From Microvenator marinus (GTDB lineage: Bacteria; Myxococcota_A; Bradymonadia; Bradymonadales; Bradymonadaceae), in contig NZ_CP042467.1 of the NCBI RefSeq assembly GCF_007993755.1, positions 5,356,001 to 5,420,000 on the forward strand: 64,000 bases of DNA. Reading direction: 5' to 3'. The translations under genes were made by a program, and so were the position numbers. The notes beneath the pieces were generated by a model, which saw only the letters and a list, made by a program, of their open reading frames with translations, searched no databases and was not told the DNA's origin. Below, in pieces: positions 34,260-42,237 of the stretch (positions are counted from its first letter, which is position 1; each line of letters opens with the position of its first letter).

Positions 34260-35069
34260 ATGTCATTTCAGAAGTTATTAGCAGTCCTTACCGTTGGCCT
34301 AGTTGTGGGTTGTGGAGACGATGAGACCAACCCTAGCGCCAAAGCCTTAACCATTAGTTTCCAAAGTGTCGTGGGCGATGAAGACTTTGGGTGTGACCAA
34401 GTCTTCGAGAACATTGGCACGAACGCCTCTTCTCTTACCATCACCGACAACCGTCTCTACATCTCGAACATAAGGGTCGTTGATGACGCCGGTGTGGAGC
34501 ATCCCCTGGAGCTTGCACAAGACGGCGTCTGGCAGTTTGAAGACGTTGTCCTGCTCGATTTTGAGGACGGTACGGGGAATTGCACTAATGGCAACGAACC
34601 AACCAACCTTCAAGCGGTTGGAACCACCTCAGCCACCTCATACGCTGGTGTTGTTTTTGACCTCGGAATCCCGGAGTCGTTGAATCACTCGGATAGCGCT
34701 ATCATGCCGTCTCCGCTGAATCTCACATCCATGTGGTGGAGCTGGCAAGGTGGCTACAAGTTCGTTCGCCTAGAAGGATCTACTTCAGAGCTTGATGGGT
34801 GGCGTTTGCACCTCGGAAGTACCGCATGCACTGGCGATCCGGGCTCGGAGATTTCGTGCTCGAATAAGAACCGCCCCGAGGTCCGACTCGATGGACCGGT
34901 TGATACTGACCCCATCCTCTTCGATATCGCAGACCTGCTTAAATCCTCCGACCTGAGTCAGGATGCAGGTGGAGCCGTGGGATGTATGGCTGGATCCGAC
35001 GACCCAGAATGTGCACCACTTTTTGAGACGCTTGGTATCTCTGGAACCCAATCCGCTTTCAGATTCTAA
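34260..35069 (+). CDS. MbnP-family lipoprotein (metallo-mystery pair four-Cys protein)
   Basis: 269 residues; lipobox VVGC, ATG 34260 with GGAG about 10 nt upstream. The mature sequence carries the family landmarks in order: LYISNIRVVDDAGVEHPLEL, VVLLDFEDGTGNC, YAGVVFDLGIPESLNHSD, SPLNLTSMWWSWQGGYKFVR, HLGSTAC and a terminal C-x8-C before LFETLG. MbnP binds copper after its partner diheme peroxidase MbnH converts a Trp to kynurenine; the WWSWQGGY block supplies candidate Trps. No MbnH-like CxxCH protein is encoded anywhere in this window, so the pair is split or incomplete here. Confidence 0.88.
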   Translation: MSFQKLLAVLTVGLVVGCGDDETNPSAKALTISFQSVVGDEDFGCDQVFENIGTNASSLTITDNRLYISNIRVVDDAGVEHPLELAQDGVWQFEDVVLLDFEDGTGNCTNGNEPTNLQAVGTTSATSYAGVVFDLGIPESLNHSDSAIMPSPLNLTSMWWSWQGGYKFVRLEGSTSELDGWRLHLGSTACTGDPGSEISCSNKNRPEVRLDGPVDTDPILFDIADLLKSSDLSQDAGGAVGCMAGSDDPECAPLFETLGISGTQSAFRF

Positions 35070-35247
35070 AATGAAGCCCTAGAGCTTGGGGTGGAACCCG
35101 TTGCCGCTTTGGCGCGTAGGGATTGGGGCGGCGTACACCGTGGCCGGGTCCGCGCACACCCCGTACCGAATTTTTTCGGGTCTTGCACGTCAGTGGTGAC
35201 ACGAGGCATGTTTGGGCCTCGAATTTTTCAATTGGATGGAGATGAAG
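35070..35247. other. Gene-free gap after MbnP gene
   Basis: 178 nt with GC-rich direct runs (GGGATTGGGGCGG) and a poly-T block (GAATTTTTTCGGG). No gene, hairpin or promoter is convincing. Confidence 0.4.
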
Positions 35248-36018
35248 ATGAGAAGAGAAACTTTAGCGTTAACACTCTTGGTGGTTTTCGGAATGAGTGC
35301 CTGTGAATCCGATAAGGCGGTGAAGGTGGCAGATGAGGCTGAAACCGTCTCTGATAAGGTTGAAGACGCGCCTGCTCCGGCGGAAGAGGTAGCCAATGCT
35401 GAGGCTCAGGAAGAAGACGTAGTGGCCAATGAAGAAGCCAAGACGCCCGCAAAGGCATCGTCCGAGGTTGTTCGGAACGACGATGATACCGTGATCGACT
35501 GGAGTACCTTCCCGCTCAAAGGCGAGGTTTTACAGAAATTTGCCTGGACCGACTTCCAGGGGCAGAACGCAGTTGTGATGGTCAAGGAACTGCGCGGCAA
35601 GACCGGCGGAGCCATTCTGGTGACTCATGCACGTTTCAATGCGGATGGTTCCTGGACCAAGGTTCGTGACCTCAGGGAAGTGATTGAGTCCTGCGAGTTC
35701 GACCTGGTGCTCGACGGCTTTGTGGGTGAATGGTCGGTTTCTGACGTAGACGGAGACAGTATTGGAGAAGCCACATTTGCGTGGAACAGCGATTGTGTCT
35801 CCGATGTCAGTCCAACAACGTTCAAGCTCTTTATGCTCGAAGACGGCCAGAAGTACGCGTTGCGTGGCAACACGCTGGCGGAAGGACAAGGCGGGAAGTA
35901 CACGATGGGGCCTGAGTTCGCGACTGCACCCAAGAGTTTTGAAGCTCACGCCAAAAAAGCCTGGGAAGCCGCTCTCCCTCGAATTGAGGGGCTATTCGAC
36001 GAACTGCCCGACGAATAA
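35248..36018 (+). CDS. Predicted lipoprotein with Glu/Ala-rich linker
   Basis: 256 residues from MRRETLALTLLVVFGMSAC (GGAG 6 nt before ATG 35248; ATG 35242 is less well spaced). After the lipobox comes a 60-residue low-complexity acidic linker (AEEVANAEAQEEDVVANEEA), then a soluble beta-rich domain (WSTFPLKGEVLQKFAWTDFQ) containing VSDVDGDSIGEATFAW and two cysteines that may pair (ESCEFDL, NSDCVSD). The VDGDSIGEATF segment resembles the FG-GAP-like calcium loops in which DxDGDG recurs, but only one copy is seen. Unrecognised. Overlaps the serpin gene end by 27 nt. Confidence 0.75.
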   Translation: MRRETLALTLLVVFGMSACESDKAVKVADEAETVSDKVEDAPAPAEEVANAEAQEEDVVANEEAKTPAKASSEVVRNDDDTVIDWSTFPLKGEVLQKFAWTDFQGQNAVVMVKELRGKTGGAILVTHARFNADGSWTKVRDLREVIESCEFDLVLDGFVGEWSVSDVDGDSIGEATFAWNSDCVSDVSPTTFKLFMLEDGQKYALRGNTLAEGQGGKYTMGPEFATAPKSFEAHAKKAWEAALPRIEGLFDELPDE

Positions 36019-37182
36019 GATCGATTTCGTCGCGTCGTCGATGATGAAGTAGATGAAAGGCTTGTCGAAGTTGATGACTCGAGGCTCGACCGGCTCCGGC
36101 GCATTATTATCATAGCCAATCACAACAGTGGCGGCGGCGGCGGTCGTGCCGTCTTTATCGGCATTGATAACTACCTTGTGGACGTAGGTCTCCATGTACT
36201 CGCCGGTTATCGTGTCTGTGGTGTTATAGCCACCGTTTTCTCGCAGTGTATCGATCGCTTTGACGAGGTCGGGCTGGCTTTCAGTTTTGATGTTTGGAAT
36301 CGAGAGTCGAACGAGGCCCCTGGAACTCGTACTCAAGATGCTACGAAAACCCCTGAAGTTAAGCGATGAACGGAATGTCTCAAAGTCCTCGGGCATCACT
36401 GCGACCATCGAATACTCGCCGGTGTAGGGGATCCTAACCATCGTGTAGTCTTCGCCGACGTGGTGTTGGTACTCGGTTTCGTTTCCAAAGCCAGCGACGG
36501 ACTTCGTTCCTCTGCGGCCGCTGAAGTTGATGGAGCGCTCCACGTAGTCATGCACCCAATTCCCTACGAAGAAGATGGTGTTGGTGGTGACGGAGACCGT
36601 ATCTGGATTGATCAGGCCTGGGTCCAAAAAGTCCGTAAGAAGGCCGCGTGAGCGCTCTTCAATCCATGTGTTGATGACTTCGCGGGCGTACTCTGGGTCC
36701 CCTGCAAAGTCGAATGTGTGGACGTTATCGTACCCGTCGGGCCTCGCTTCGTCGGTGTATCGGCTCTTGTCCAGCCATTGGATATCGCGGGACTCGAAGA
36801 TCGACATGCGCTCTTCTGATTCGTCGCGCTCCATAAGCTTCACGCCGAGCGAGTTGAATGCCGTCTTGGTTGCGTCTGAGTCTGGGAGGTAGCCAAATAG
36901 GCCCTCGAACACGTCTTGCAAACGCTCGCCATTTTGGAACCAAGAGAATGTCCGAGAGACGCTGAAAGGGGAGAGAACAATGTTCTCGTTCAAAGGCATC
37001 TGGTTGTAGAGATTGATCGCGAAACCTGTGTTCCCTTCAACAAGTGCGTTGATGTCGGCGATTGGGGCTGCATCCTCCAACGCTCGTTCATGCAAGACTT
37101 CAAATCCTTCTTCCGGCATCCCGATGGGCGTCTCCCCACATCCGAAGCTCAGAGCTAAAACCAACATCAATAATTTCTTCAT
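35992..37182 (-). CDS. Lipoprotein serpin (serine protease inhibitor)
   Basis: 396 residues; lipobox SFGC makes it a membrane-tethered, extracytoplasmic serpin. Serpin landmarks: NIVLSPFSVSRTFSWFQNG, NTIFFVGNWVHDYV (breach/shutter strand), SMVAVMPEDFETF, VHKVVINADKDGTTAAAATV (hinge) and FDKPFIYFIIDDATKSILFVGQ. The hinge keeps small residues (G345-T-T-A-A-A-A-T352), as in inhibitory serpins. Counting from P15 places P1-P1' at N359-N360 (inference). That would point to a protease cutting after Asn, or to a loop of unusual length. Serpins are patchy in bacteria. Convergent with the acidic lipoprotein gene. Confidence 0.9.
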   Translation of the reverse strand: MKKLLMLVLALSFGCGETPIGMPEEGFEVLHERALEDAAPIADINALVEGNTGFAINLYNQMPLNENIVLSPFSVSRTFSWFQNGERLQDVFEGLFGYLPDSDATKTAFNSLGVKLMERDESEERMSIFESRDIQWLDKSRYTDEARPDGYDNVHTFDFAGDPEYAREVINTWIEERSRGLLTDFLDPGLINPDTVSVTTNTIFFVGNWVHDYVERSINFSGRRGTKSVAGFGNETEYQHHVGEDYTMVRIPYTGEYSMVAVMPEDFETFRSSLNFRGFRSILSTSSRGLVRLSIPNIKTESQPDLVKAIDTLRENGGYNTTDTITGEYMETYVHKVVINADKDGTTAAAATVVIGYDNNAPEPVEPRVINFDKPFIYFIIDDATKSILFVGQFVE

Positions 37183-37309
37183 TTCTTACATCCTGCAGGT
37201 ATTCGTTTTTGTTCGTCTGGATCGTTTGCAATCCGGGGGCCACCATCTCGGATTCCCGTAAGCCCGCGAAGTCTACTTCTTTTGGGCTAGCTGGCTAGTT
37301 TTGAGATTC

Positions 37310-37366
37310 AGAAAACTGAGACAAGGTACTGTCCCGATGGGGCTCCAATCTCAAATTTCTGAGATA
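37310..37366. promoter_or_regulatory. Pair of related inverted repeats upstream of MpaB-like gene
   Basis: ATCTCA and TGAGAT arms around AATTTC at 37348-37365. A related arrangement (GAGATTCAGAAAACTGAGA) lies near 37312-37330. Both contain TCAGAAA with a nearby GAGATT, so they may be duplicated operator sites in the 234-nt gap between divergent genes. Confidence 0.35.
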
Positions 37367-37416
37367 AATTTGACTTCCAGAGGCACCGAAGCGTTCAGCA
37401 AACGCATCTCTACGGC

Positions 37417-38586
37417 ATGAATATCGGGTACCCATCGAGGATGGTAAATCTAGAAGCCGCGCTCCAGAAGTTTCCGGAACTAACGCCGCGAATGGCCCAC
37501 TGGATTCGAGAAGCCGACCCCTTGGCCGACCAACTCATCGACGCGACGGCTGATTGGCGAGGAGGGCGGCTCTTTTGTGAGATGGACAAAGCCGTGCGCG
37601 ACCCTGATGCTGCGCCGCCGGAGTTTGGACCTCTCTTGGAACACACGTTCACCGTTCCTACGTGGGTCGACTTCGACCGAATTGCCAATGGCGGGGAGTT
37701 CTTCCTGAGCACGCATGTGGTGGGCGGCATCGTGTTGGGCGCGCGCTCCCTCATCATGGGCTACGCCGCGCCAGCTGGAAACAAGCCTCTCGTGTTGAGT
37801 GGTAGGCTCGAGGGTTCGGTCAATCGCAGGCTTGCTGAGACGTCCAGATTCGTGTTCGACGTGAACAAACCCGGAAGTCTCAGGCCCGGTGGTGCAGGTA
37901 TAAGCGCCGCACTCAAAGTCCGTCTGATCCACGCCAAAGTGCGTCAGATGATTCGGAATTACGGTGAGTGGCACGACGAGTGGGGCGCACCGATCAACCA
38001 ACACGACATGATGGCGACGATTCTCCTCTTTGGACTGGTTCTACTCGAAGGACTCGAACACCTGGGCCTCAAGCCGAGCTCCGAAGAAGCCGAAGACTAC
38101 ATCATGCTCTGGCGCTACGTAGGCTATCTGCTCGGTGTTGAGCCGGAACTCCTTCCTGCCACACGTCTTGAAGCCGAGCGATTGATGGCGTTTGTCGACC
38201 TGACTCAGGCTGCCCCCGACGAGGACGCCAGACGGCTCACAGCGGCCTTTTTGAACGCGAGTGCGGCCGAGGACGACAGAGCCACGCCTCCTCTTGCCCT
38301 GGGGCATACACTCGCCCGAGAGCTGCTTGGTGAGAAGATGGCCGATGCGCTTGGCATTCAGCGTTCGCGTTTGAGACATGTCATTCCGGTAGTGCGCGGT
38401 ACCGTTCGCCAACTCAACCACCTGCGCCTTCGTGATGTTGGGCGCAAGAGCGCGGTCGAGGCCGGGATTCGCTACTGGGAGTGGGTACTGCAGAACAACC
38501 CGGCAGGCCCTGTTGACCTCACGCTTCCGGAAACACTTCTGCGAAAATCGATTCCACGTGCGCCACTTCGACAACGGTCGATGTGA
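37417..38586 (+). CDS. MpaB/Lcp-like oxygenase (DUF2236 family)
   Basis: 389 residues, helix-rich. EVE-like landmarks of the MpaB/latex-clearing-protein family: EFFLSTHVVGGIVLGARSL, SRFVFDVNKPGSLRPG, RLIHAKVRQMIRNYGEWHDE, PINQHDMMATILLFGLVLLEGLE, and EDYIMLWRYVGYLLGVEPELLP. Members use heme b in oxidative chemistry, for example rubber cleavage; His in RLIHA or NQHD could serve the heme. No signal peptide, so it is probably cytoplasmic or peripheral. Starts at 37417 or 37441; no convincing Shine-Dalgarno for either. The substrate is unknown. Confidence 0.82.
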   Translation: MNIGYPSRMVNLEAALQKFPELTPRMAHWIREADPLADQLIDATADWRGGRLFCEMDKAVRDPDAAPPEFGPLLEHTFTVPTWVDFDRIANGGEFFLSTHVVGGIVLGARSLIMGYAAPAGNKPLVLSGRLEGSVNRRLAETSRFVFDVNKPGSLRPGGAGISAALKVRLIHAKVRQMIRNYGEWHDEWGAPINQHDMMATILLFGLVLLEGLEHLGLKPSSEEAEDYIMLWRYVGYLLGVEPELLPATRLEAERLMAFVDLTQAAPDEDARRLTAAFLNASAAEDDRATPPLALGHTLARELLGEKMADALGIQRSRLRHVIPVVRGTVRQLNHLRLRDVGRKSAVEAGIRYWEWVLQNNPAGPVDLTLPETLLRKSIPRAPLRQRSM

Positions 38587-38600
38587 GAAGTTATCATTTT

Positions 38601-38750
38601 TCGTGAAAAATCATCACAAATGGCCCATTCTCGTGAAAAGTCATCACAGATGGCCCATTCTCGTGAAAAATCATCACAAATGGCCCGTTCTCGTGAAAAG
38701 TCATCACAAATGGCTCGTTCTCGTGAAAAATGAACACATTCGGAGGGTCT
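38601..38750 (+). repeat. 30-bp tandem repeat array upstream of Hsp70 gene
   Basis: Four full copies and one partial copy of a 30-bp unit beginning TCGTGAAAAA and ending CATTC/CGTTC, contiguous with no spacers. Position 10 alternates A, G, A, G, A, so the array probably grew by duplicating 60-bp pairs. It lies in the 240-nt gap between the MpaB-like stop (38586) and the Hsp70 ATG (38827). TTTTTCGTGAAAAA at the left edge is itself a near-palindrome. A regulator-binding array is plausible; the unit is a multiple of 3 but no gene is supported there. Confidence 0.85.
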
Positions 38751-38826
38751 TGAACCAACTGGTCATCACCACTACAATCGGACGTCCTAAGACGATTTAA
38801 AGACCACGGCTATTTCGGGGCCCTAC

Positions 38827-40515
38827 ATGATTGTTGGAATTGACCTAGGTACGACTAATTCACTCATCGGCGTATTTGAAAAAGGTTCCACAACACTGAT
38901 TCCAAACGTTTTTGGACAGAATCTCACGCCCTCGGTGGTTGGTATTTCCGACGAAGGCGAAGTGTTGATTGGGGCTGCGGCTACAGACCGATTGGTTACC
39001 AACCCCCAGCTCACGGCTTCCGCGTTCAAACGGTCCATGGGAACTTCCCAAACGTTTAGACTAGGTTCACAAAAGTTTCGACCCGAGGAGCTTTCGGCTC
39101 TGGTGATAAAGTCATTGGTACGAGACGCCGAAATTTACCTCGGCAGACGAGTGACGGAGGCGGTAATTTCCGTGCCCGCCTATTTCAACGACACTCAACG
39201 AAATGCCACAAGGGCGGCCGCAGAAATCGCTGGTTTGAAGGTGGAACGCTTGATCAATGAACCCACCGCCGCGGCACTCGCCTACGGCTTACACGATGAC
39301 AAGAGGGAAAACACTTTCTTGGTGTTCGACGTGGGCGGAGGGACATTCGATGTTTCAGTAATTGAGCTCTTCGAAGGGGTTGTGGAAGTTCGAGCTTCTG
39401 CGGGAGACAACTACCTTGGAGGCGAAGACTTCTTGGATGTTTTGGAGGCGATTTGGCACGAGAAGACTAAGGTTGGTGAGTTGAGTTCAACGTTGAAGGC
39501 GCAGTTGAGGCAGGCTGCCGAACAAGCAAAGCGTTGTCTGAATCGTGACCAAGTGGTTAGTTTTGGGATTCAGAGGAATGATAGTTTCATACAGTGTTCG
39601 ATTTCTCCTTCGGAGTACGAAAGTAGAATCGCTCCACTGCTTATGCGACTAAGGCGCCCTGTCGAATTGGCACTTCGCGATGCGAGAATAGCGGTTGAAT
39701 CGCTAGACGAGGTTGTGCTTGTCGGTGGCGCAACGAGGATGACTTCCATTCAAAGATTGGTGGCAAAGATGTTTGGGAAGCTTCCTTTGCGCCACATTGA
39801 GCCTGACGAGGTCGTTGCAAGAGGAGCCGCGGTGCAGGCTGGACTGAAGATGCGATCCGAGGAACTCGACGACATCGTTCTAACCGACGTGTGCCCGTAC
39901 ACTTTGGGAATTGAGTCCTCCAGAGAACTTGCTCCGGGGGATTATGCCCACGGAATCATGAGTCCAATAATCGAGCGCAACACACTGATTCCTGCCTCAA
40001 GATTGCAGACATATTCGCCTATCCATGACAACCAAAGAGTACTGAGTATTGGAGTGTATCAGGGAGAGGCGCGTCAGGTTTCGAATAACATCAAGTTGGG
40101 AGAATTTGAGGTTCAGCTTCCCAGAGGAAATGTCGCTGAGGAAACCCTGGTCGATGTGAGGTTTACTTACGACGAGAATGGAATTCTAGAAGTCATTGCC
40201 ACCGTGAGAAACACCGGGGACGAGAAGAGGCTCGTCATTACTCGCAACTCAGGCCAAATGTCGAAGCGAGAAATCGAGGCTGCCTTGAAGTCGTTGGAAA
40301 AGCTTAAAATTCATCCCCGCGATCAAGATGAGAATATTGCGATGTTGAACCGAGCAAATCGGATTTACGAACAACGACTGGGCTACGAACGAGAACAGAT
40401 AGGGAAGCTGATTGACCAGTTCGAACTCATTCTTGAAGGGCAAGATCCTCACGAAATTCGTGAGTTTCGGCTTGAGCTTCAACATTGTCTTAATGCACTC
40501 GAGTTTAGAGAATGA
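38827..40515 (+). CDS. hscC: Hsp70-family chaperone, HscC-like
   Basis: 562 residues, shorter than DnaK (about 640) and close to HscC. Actin-fold ATPase: GIDLGTTNSLIGVFE (phosphate 1), AVISVPAYFNDTQRNATRAA, INEPTAAALAYGL (connect), VFDVGGGTFDVSVIELF (phosphate 2), LVGGATRMTSIQRLV (adenosine). The substrate-binding domain starts near 385 (VCPYTLGIESS, PIIERNTLIPAS). The lid is short, and the EEVD-type tail is absent. Overlaps the J-like gene at ATGA, the typical HscC plus dedicated J-protein arrangement. Start MIVGIDLGTTNS at 38827; Shine-Dalgarno weak. Confidence 0.92.
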   Translation: MIVGIDLGTTNSLIGVFEKGSTTLIPNVFGQNLTPSVVGISDEGEVLIGAAATDRLVTNPQLTASAFKRSMGTSQTFRLGSQKFRPEELSALVIKSLVRDAEIYLGRRVTEAVISVPAYFNDTQRNATRAAAEIAGLKVERLINEPTAAALAYGLHDDKRENTFLVFDVGGGTFDVSVIELFEGVVEVRASAGDNYLGGEDFLDVLEAIWHEKTKVGELSSTLKAQLRQAAEQAKRCLNRDQVVSFGIQRNDSFIQCSISPSEYESRIAPLLMRLRRPVELALRDARIAVESLDEVVLVGGATRMTSIQRLVAKMFGKLPLRHIEPDEVVARGAAVQAGLKMRSEELDDIVLTDVCPYTLGIESSRELAPGDYAHGIMSPIIERNTLIPASRLQTYSPIHDNQRVLSIGVYQGEARQVSNNIKLGEFEVQLPRGNVAEETLVDVRFTYDENGILEVIATVRNTGDEKRLVITRNSGQMSKREIEAALKSLEKLKIHPRDQDENIAMLNRANRIYEQRLGYEREQIGKLIDQFELILEGQDPHEIREFRLELQHCLNALEFRE

Positions 40516-41393
40516 AGAGTCCGTGGCAAATCCTTGACATCTCACCAACTCAAGACTCAAAAGAGGTTAAGAGAGCGTACGCGAAGCGTCTCAAAGAAGA
40601 TCGCGCATCAGAAGATGCTGACAAGTTTCAAGAGTTGAGATGGGCCTATGAGGCGGCACTTGAATGGTTCGAAACCCCTGAAATCTACGAATCTACCTCG
40701 GAGCCGCTCCAAGAACCCCAAAATGACTTTGAAGATCTGGCTGAGTCTATCTTGAGAGCAGAGAATCCTGTTGGTGCGTTTCGTGAAGCCGTAGTCTCAC
40801 CGGAGCTCATTCCTATAGACTTTGCAAGAATGCTTGAACTTGCTCTTGCCAAGAGTTTCGACGCGGGAAAGCCTAATCCCATGGAAGCACTGGGTATCTT
40901 CGCCGAGGTTGCGAGCTACTATCGGTGGGATGATGTGCAACACGACATACACGTGTGGAGTGAAATAGGTGAGGCCTCGATTTTGGCGACTGGTGCGTGG
41001 CGCTGCAAACAGACGCTTTCACAAGTCGCGGACGGAACTTTGAAGGAAAAACGCGTAATCAGAACGGCAGCAAAGGTTCTCACGGGGGCGTCCGGCCCGA
41101 ATCCAATTTCTCGCAAGGCAGTGATCAAATCCATACCCACACTACGGTCGCGGTTCGGTGATGGATGGGATTGGCTCCTCGTTCTGGACTGCAGCGACTA
41201 CGACTTCCGGGTCGAACTCATCCAAGAGCTGAAGTACAGGCGAAGTGAGCCGGCGTATTCGGCACTTGCTTGGGCAATAGGTATGGTTGTTGGTGCCTTC
41301 TTCTTCATGATTATAGGAAAGTTTGTCCGATACCTCTATTTAACTGCTAGGATTGAATGGCTTTACCGTAAGCCCTCGGTTACTGAGTCGTGA
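40512..41393 (+). CDS. J-like co-chaperone with C-terminal membrane helix
   Basis: 293 residues. N-terminal 55 residues look like a J domain of the DjlB/DjlC kind (SPWQILDISPTQDSKEVKRA, then YAKRLKEDRASEDADKFQEL). The HPD tripeptide needed to stimulate Hsp70 ATPase is absent; the loop reads EDRASED. The middle 150 residues are helical. Near the C-terminus is a membrane helix (WAIGMVVGAFFFMIIGKFVRYLYL), so the protein would tether the Hsp70 to the inner membrane with its J domain in the cytoplasm. E. coli HscC also works with membrane J proteins. Start within the Hsp70 stop (ATGA). Confidence 0.85.
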   Translation: MKSPWQILDISPTQDSKEVKRAYAKRLKEDRASEDADKFQELRWAYEAALEWFETPEIYESTSEPLQEPQNDFEDLAESILRAENPVGAFREAVVSPELIPIDFARMLELALAKSFDAGKPNPMEALGIFAEVASYYRWDDVQHDIHVWSEIGEASILATGAWRCKQTLSQVADGTLKEKRVIRTAAKVLTGASGPNPISRKAVIKSIPTLRSRFGDGWDWLLVLDCSDYDFRVELIQELKYRRSEPAYSALAWAIGMVVGAFFFMIIGKFVRYLYLTARIEWLYRKPSVTES

Positions 41394-41449
41394 CATCCGC
41401 GGTGTTTGGATGTTGATATGCAGATCCCACTAGCTCTTCAGAGGCGGCC

Positions 41450-42211
41450 ATGAGAACCACTAAACTCAAAGTTTCCAATCGAGTTGGTGTAGAGCTTTCC
41501 GCGGTGGTCGATGAGCCCGATGAGATTGCGGGTTGGGTGCTCTTTACGCATTGTTTTACCTGCTCGAAGGACCTCAAGAGTTTGAGGAGGATCGCTCATA
41601 CTCTGACTGAGGACGGCCTTGCGGTCGTTCGATTCGACTTCACGGGGCTAGGCGAGAGTGGTGGTCGATTTGAAGACACCACGTTTCAGACCAATATCGA
41701 GGATATTCTGGATATGGCTGAGTTTATGGACCGTGAGTTTGAAGCGCCCACACTAGGTATCGGCCATTCTTTAGGCGGAGCGGCCTTTGTGCATGCGGCG
41801 CCGAAAGTCCCTTCTTTGAGAGGCATCGTGACCATGGGCACGCCTTTTGACCCAGGTGAGGTCAAAAGGCATTTCTCCAGCGCCCTGCCCACCATTTCAA
41901 CCCAAGGCTCAGCTCAAGTTCAACTCGCCGGTCGCCCATTCATCATCACGCGGGAGTTCGTCGAATCGCTCGAAAACACGGAACTCTCTAATCCCTTGAG
42001 CAGGTTGACCGTGCCGATTCTCGTGATTCAGTCTTCCGACGATTCGTTGGTTGACCCCGCCAACGGCAAAAGGATCTTTGAGGCCAGCCATGAGCCTCGA
42101 GACCTCTTAGAACTCGAGGGTACCAATCACCTTATGACCAGTGGGAATGGGAGTATGGAAGCGGCATCGGCCATTGTGGAACGCTTTGAGGGTGTTTTGC
42201 ACCAATTGTAA
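41450..42211 (+). CDS. Alpha/beta hydrolase (OsmC-associated type, stand-alone)
   Basis: 253 residues. Hydrolase core with THCFTCSKDLKSLRRIAHTL, FDFTGLGESGG, nucleophile Ser in GIGHSLGGAAFVHA, acid in QSSDDSLVDPANG and His in EGTNHLMT. The HCFTCSKD motif is characteristic of hydrolases that are fused to OsmC in many bacteria; here the OsmC half is missing. Its cysteines may be redox-related, as OsmC proteins reduce organic hydroperoxides. Stop codon lies in a 13-bp hairpin; GAGGCGG precedes ATG 41450. Confidence 0.85.
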   Translation: MRTTKLKVSNRVGVELSAVVDEPDEIAGWVLFTHCFTCSKDLKSLRRIAHTLTEDGLAVVRFDFTGLGESGGRFEDTTFQTNIEDILDMAEFMDREFEAPTLGIGHSLGGAAFVHAAPKVPSLRGIVTMGTPFDPGEVKRHFSSALPTISTQGSAQVQLAGRPFIITREFVESLENTELSNPLSRLTVPILVIQSSDDSLVDPANGKRIFEASHEPRDLLELEGTNHLMTSGNGSMEAASAIVERFEGVLHQL

Positions 42212-42231
42212 GTTGGATTTACAATTGGTGC
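42199..42231. terminator. Perfect 13-bp hairpin spanning a stop codon
   Basis: Arms GCACCAATTGTAA and TTACAATTGGTGC around a 7-nt loop. The TAA of the hydrolase (42209-42211) is inside the left arm; the convergent vWA gene ends at 42238. No T-run on either side, so a bidirectional terminator is possible but unproven. Confidence 0.5.
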
Positions 42232-42237
42232 AGACCG

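Noticed and set aside
38265-38290. Additional copy of the palindromic element (AGGACGACAGAGCC)
   Set aside because: Matches the minus strand of the 14933 copy over 14 nt, but the arms pair only partly (GAGG/CCTC, imperfectly spaced) and it lies in conserved coding sequence; could be chance.
38601-38750. CRISPR-like short repeats
   Set aside because: Units are directly adjacent, with no spacers between copies, and no cas genes are present.
38432-38800. Repeat-encoded peptide ORF over the 30-bp array
   Set aside because: The 10-residue periodicity is produced by the DNA repeat; the frame starts inside the MpaB-like gene and has no ribosome-binding site.
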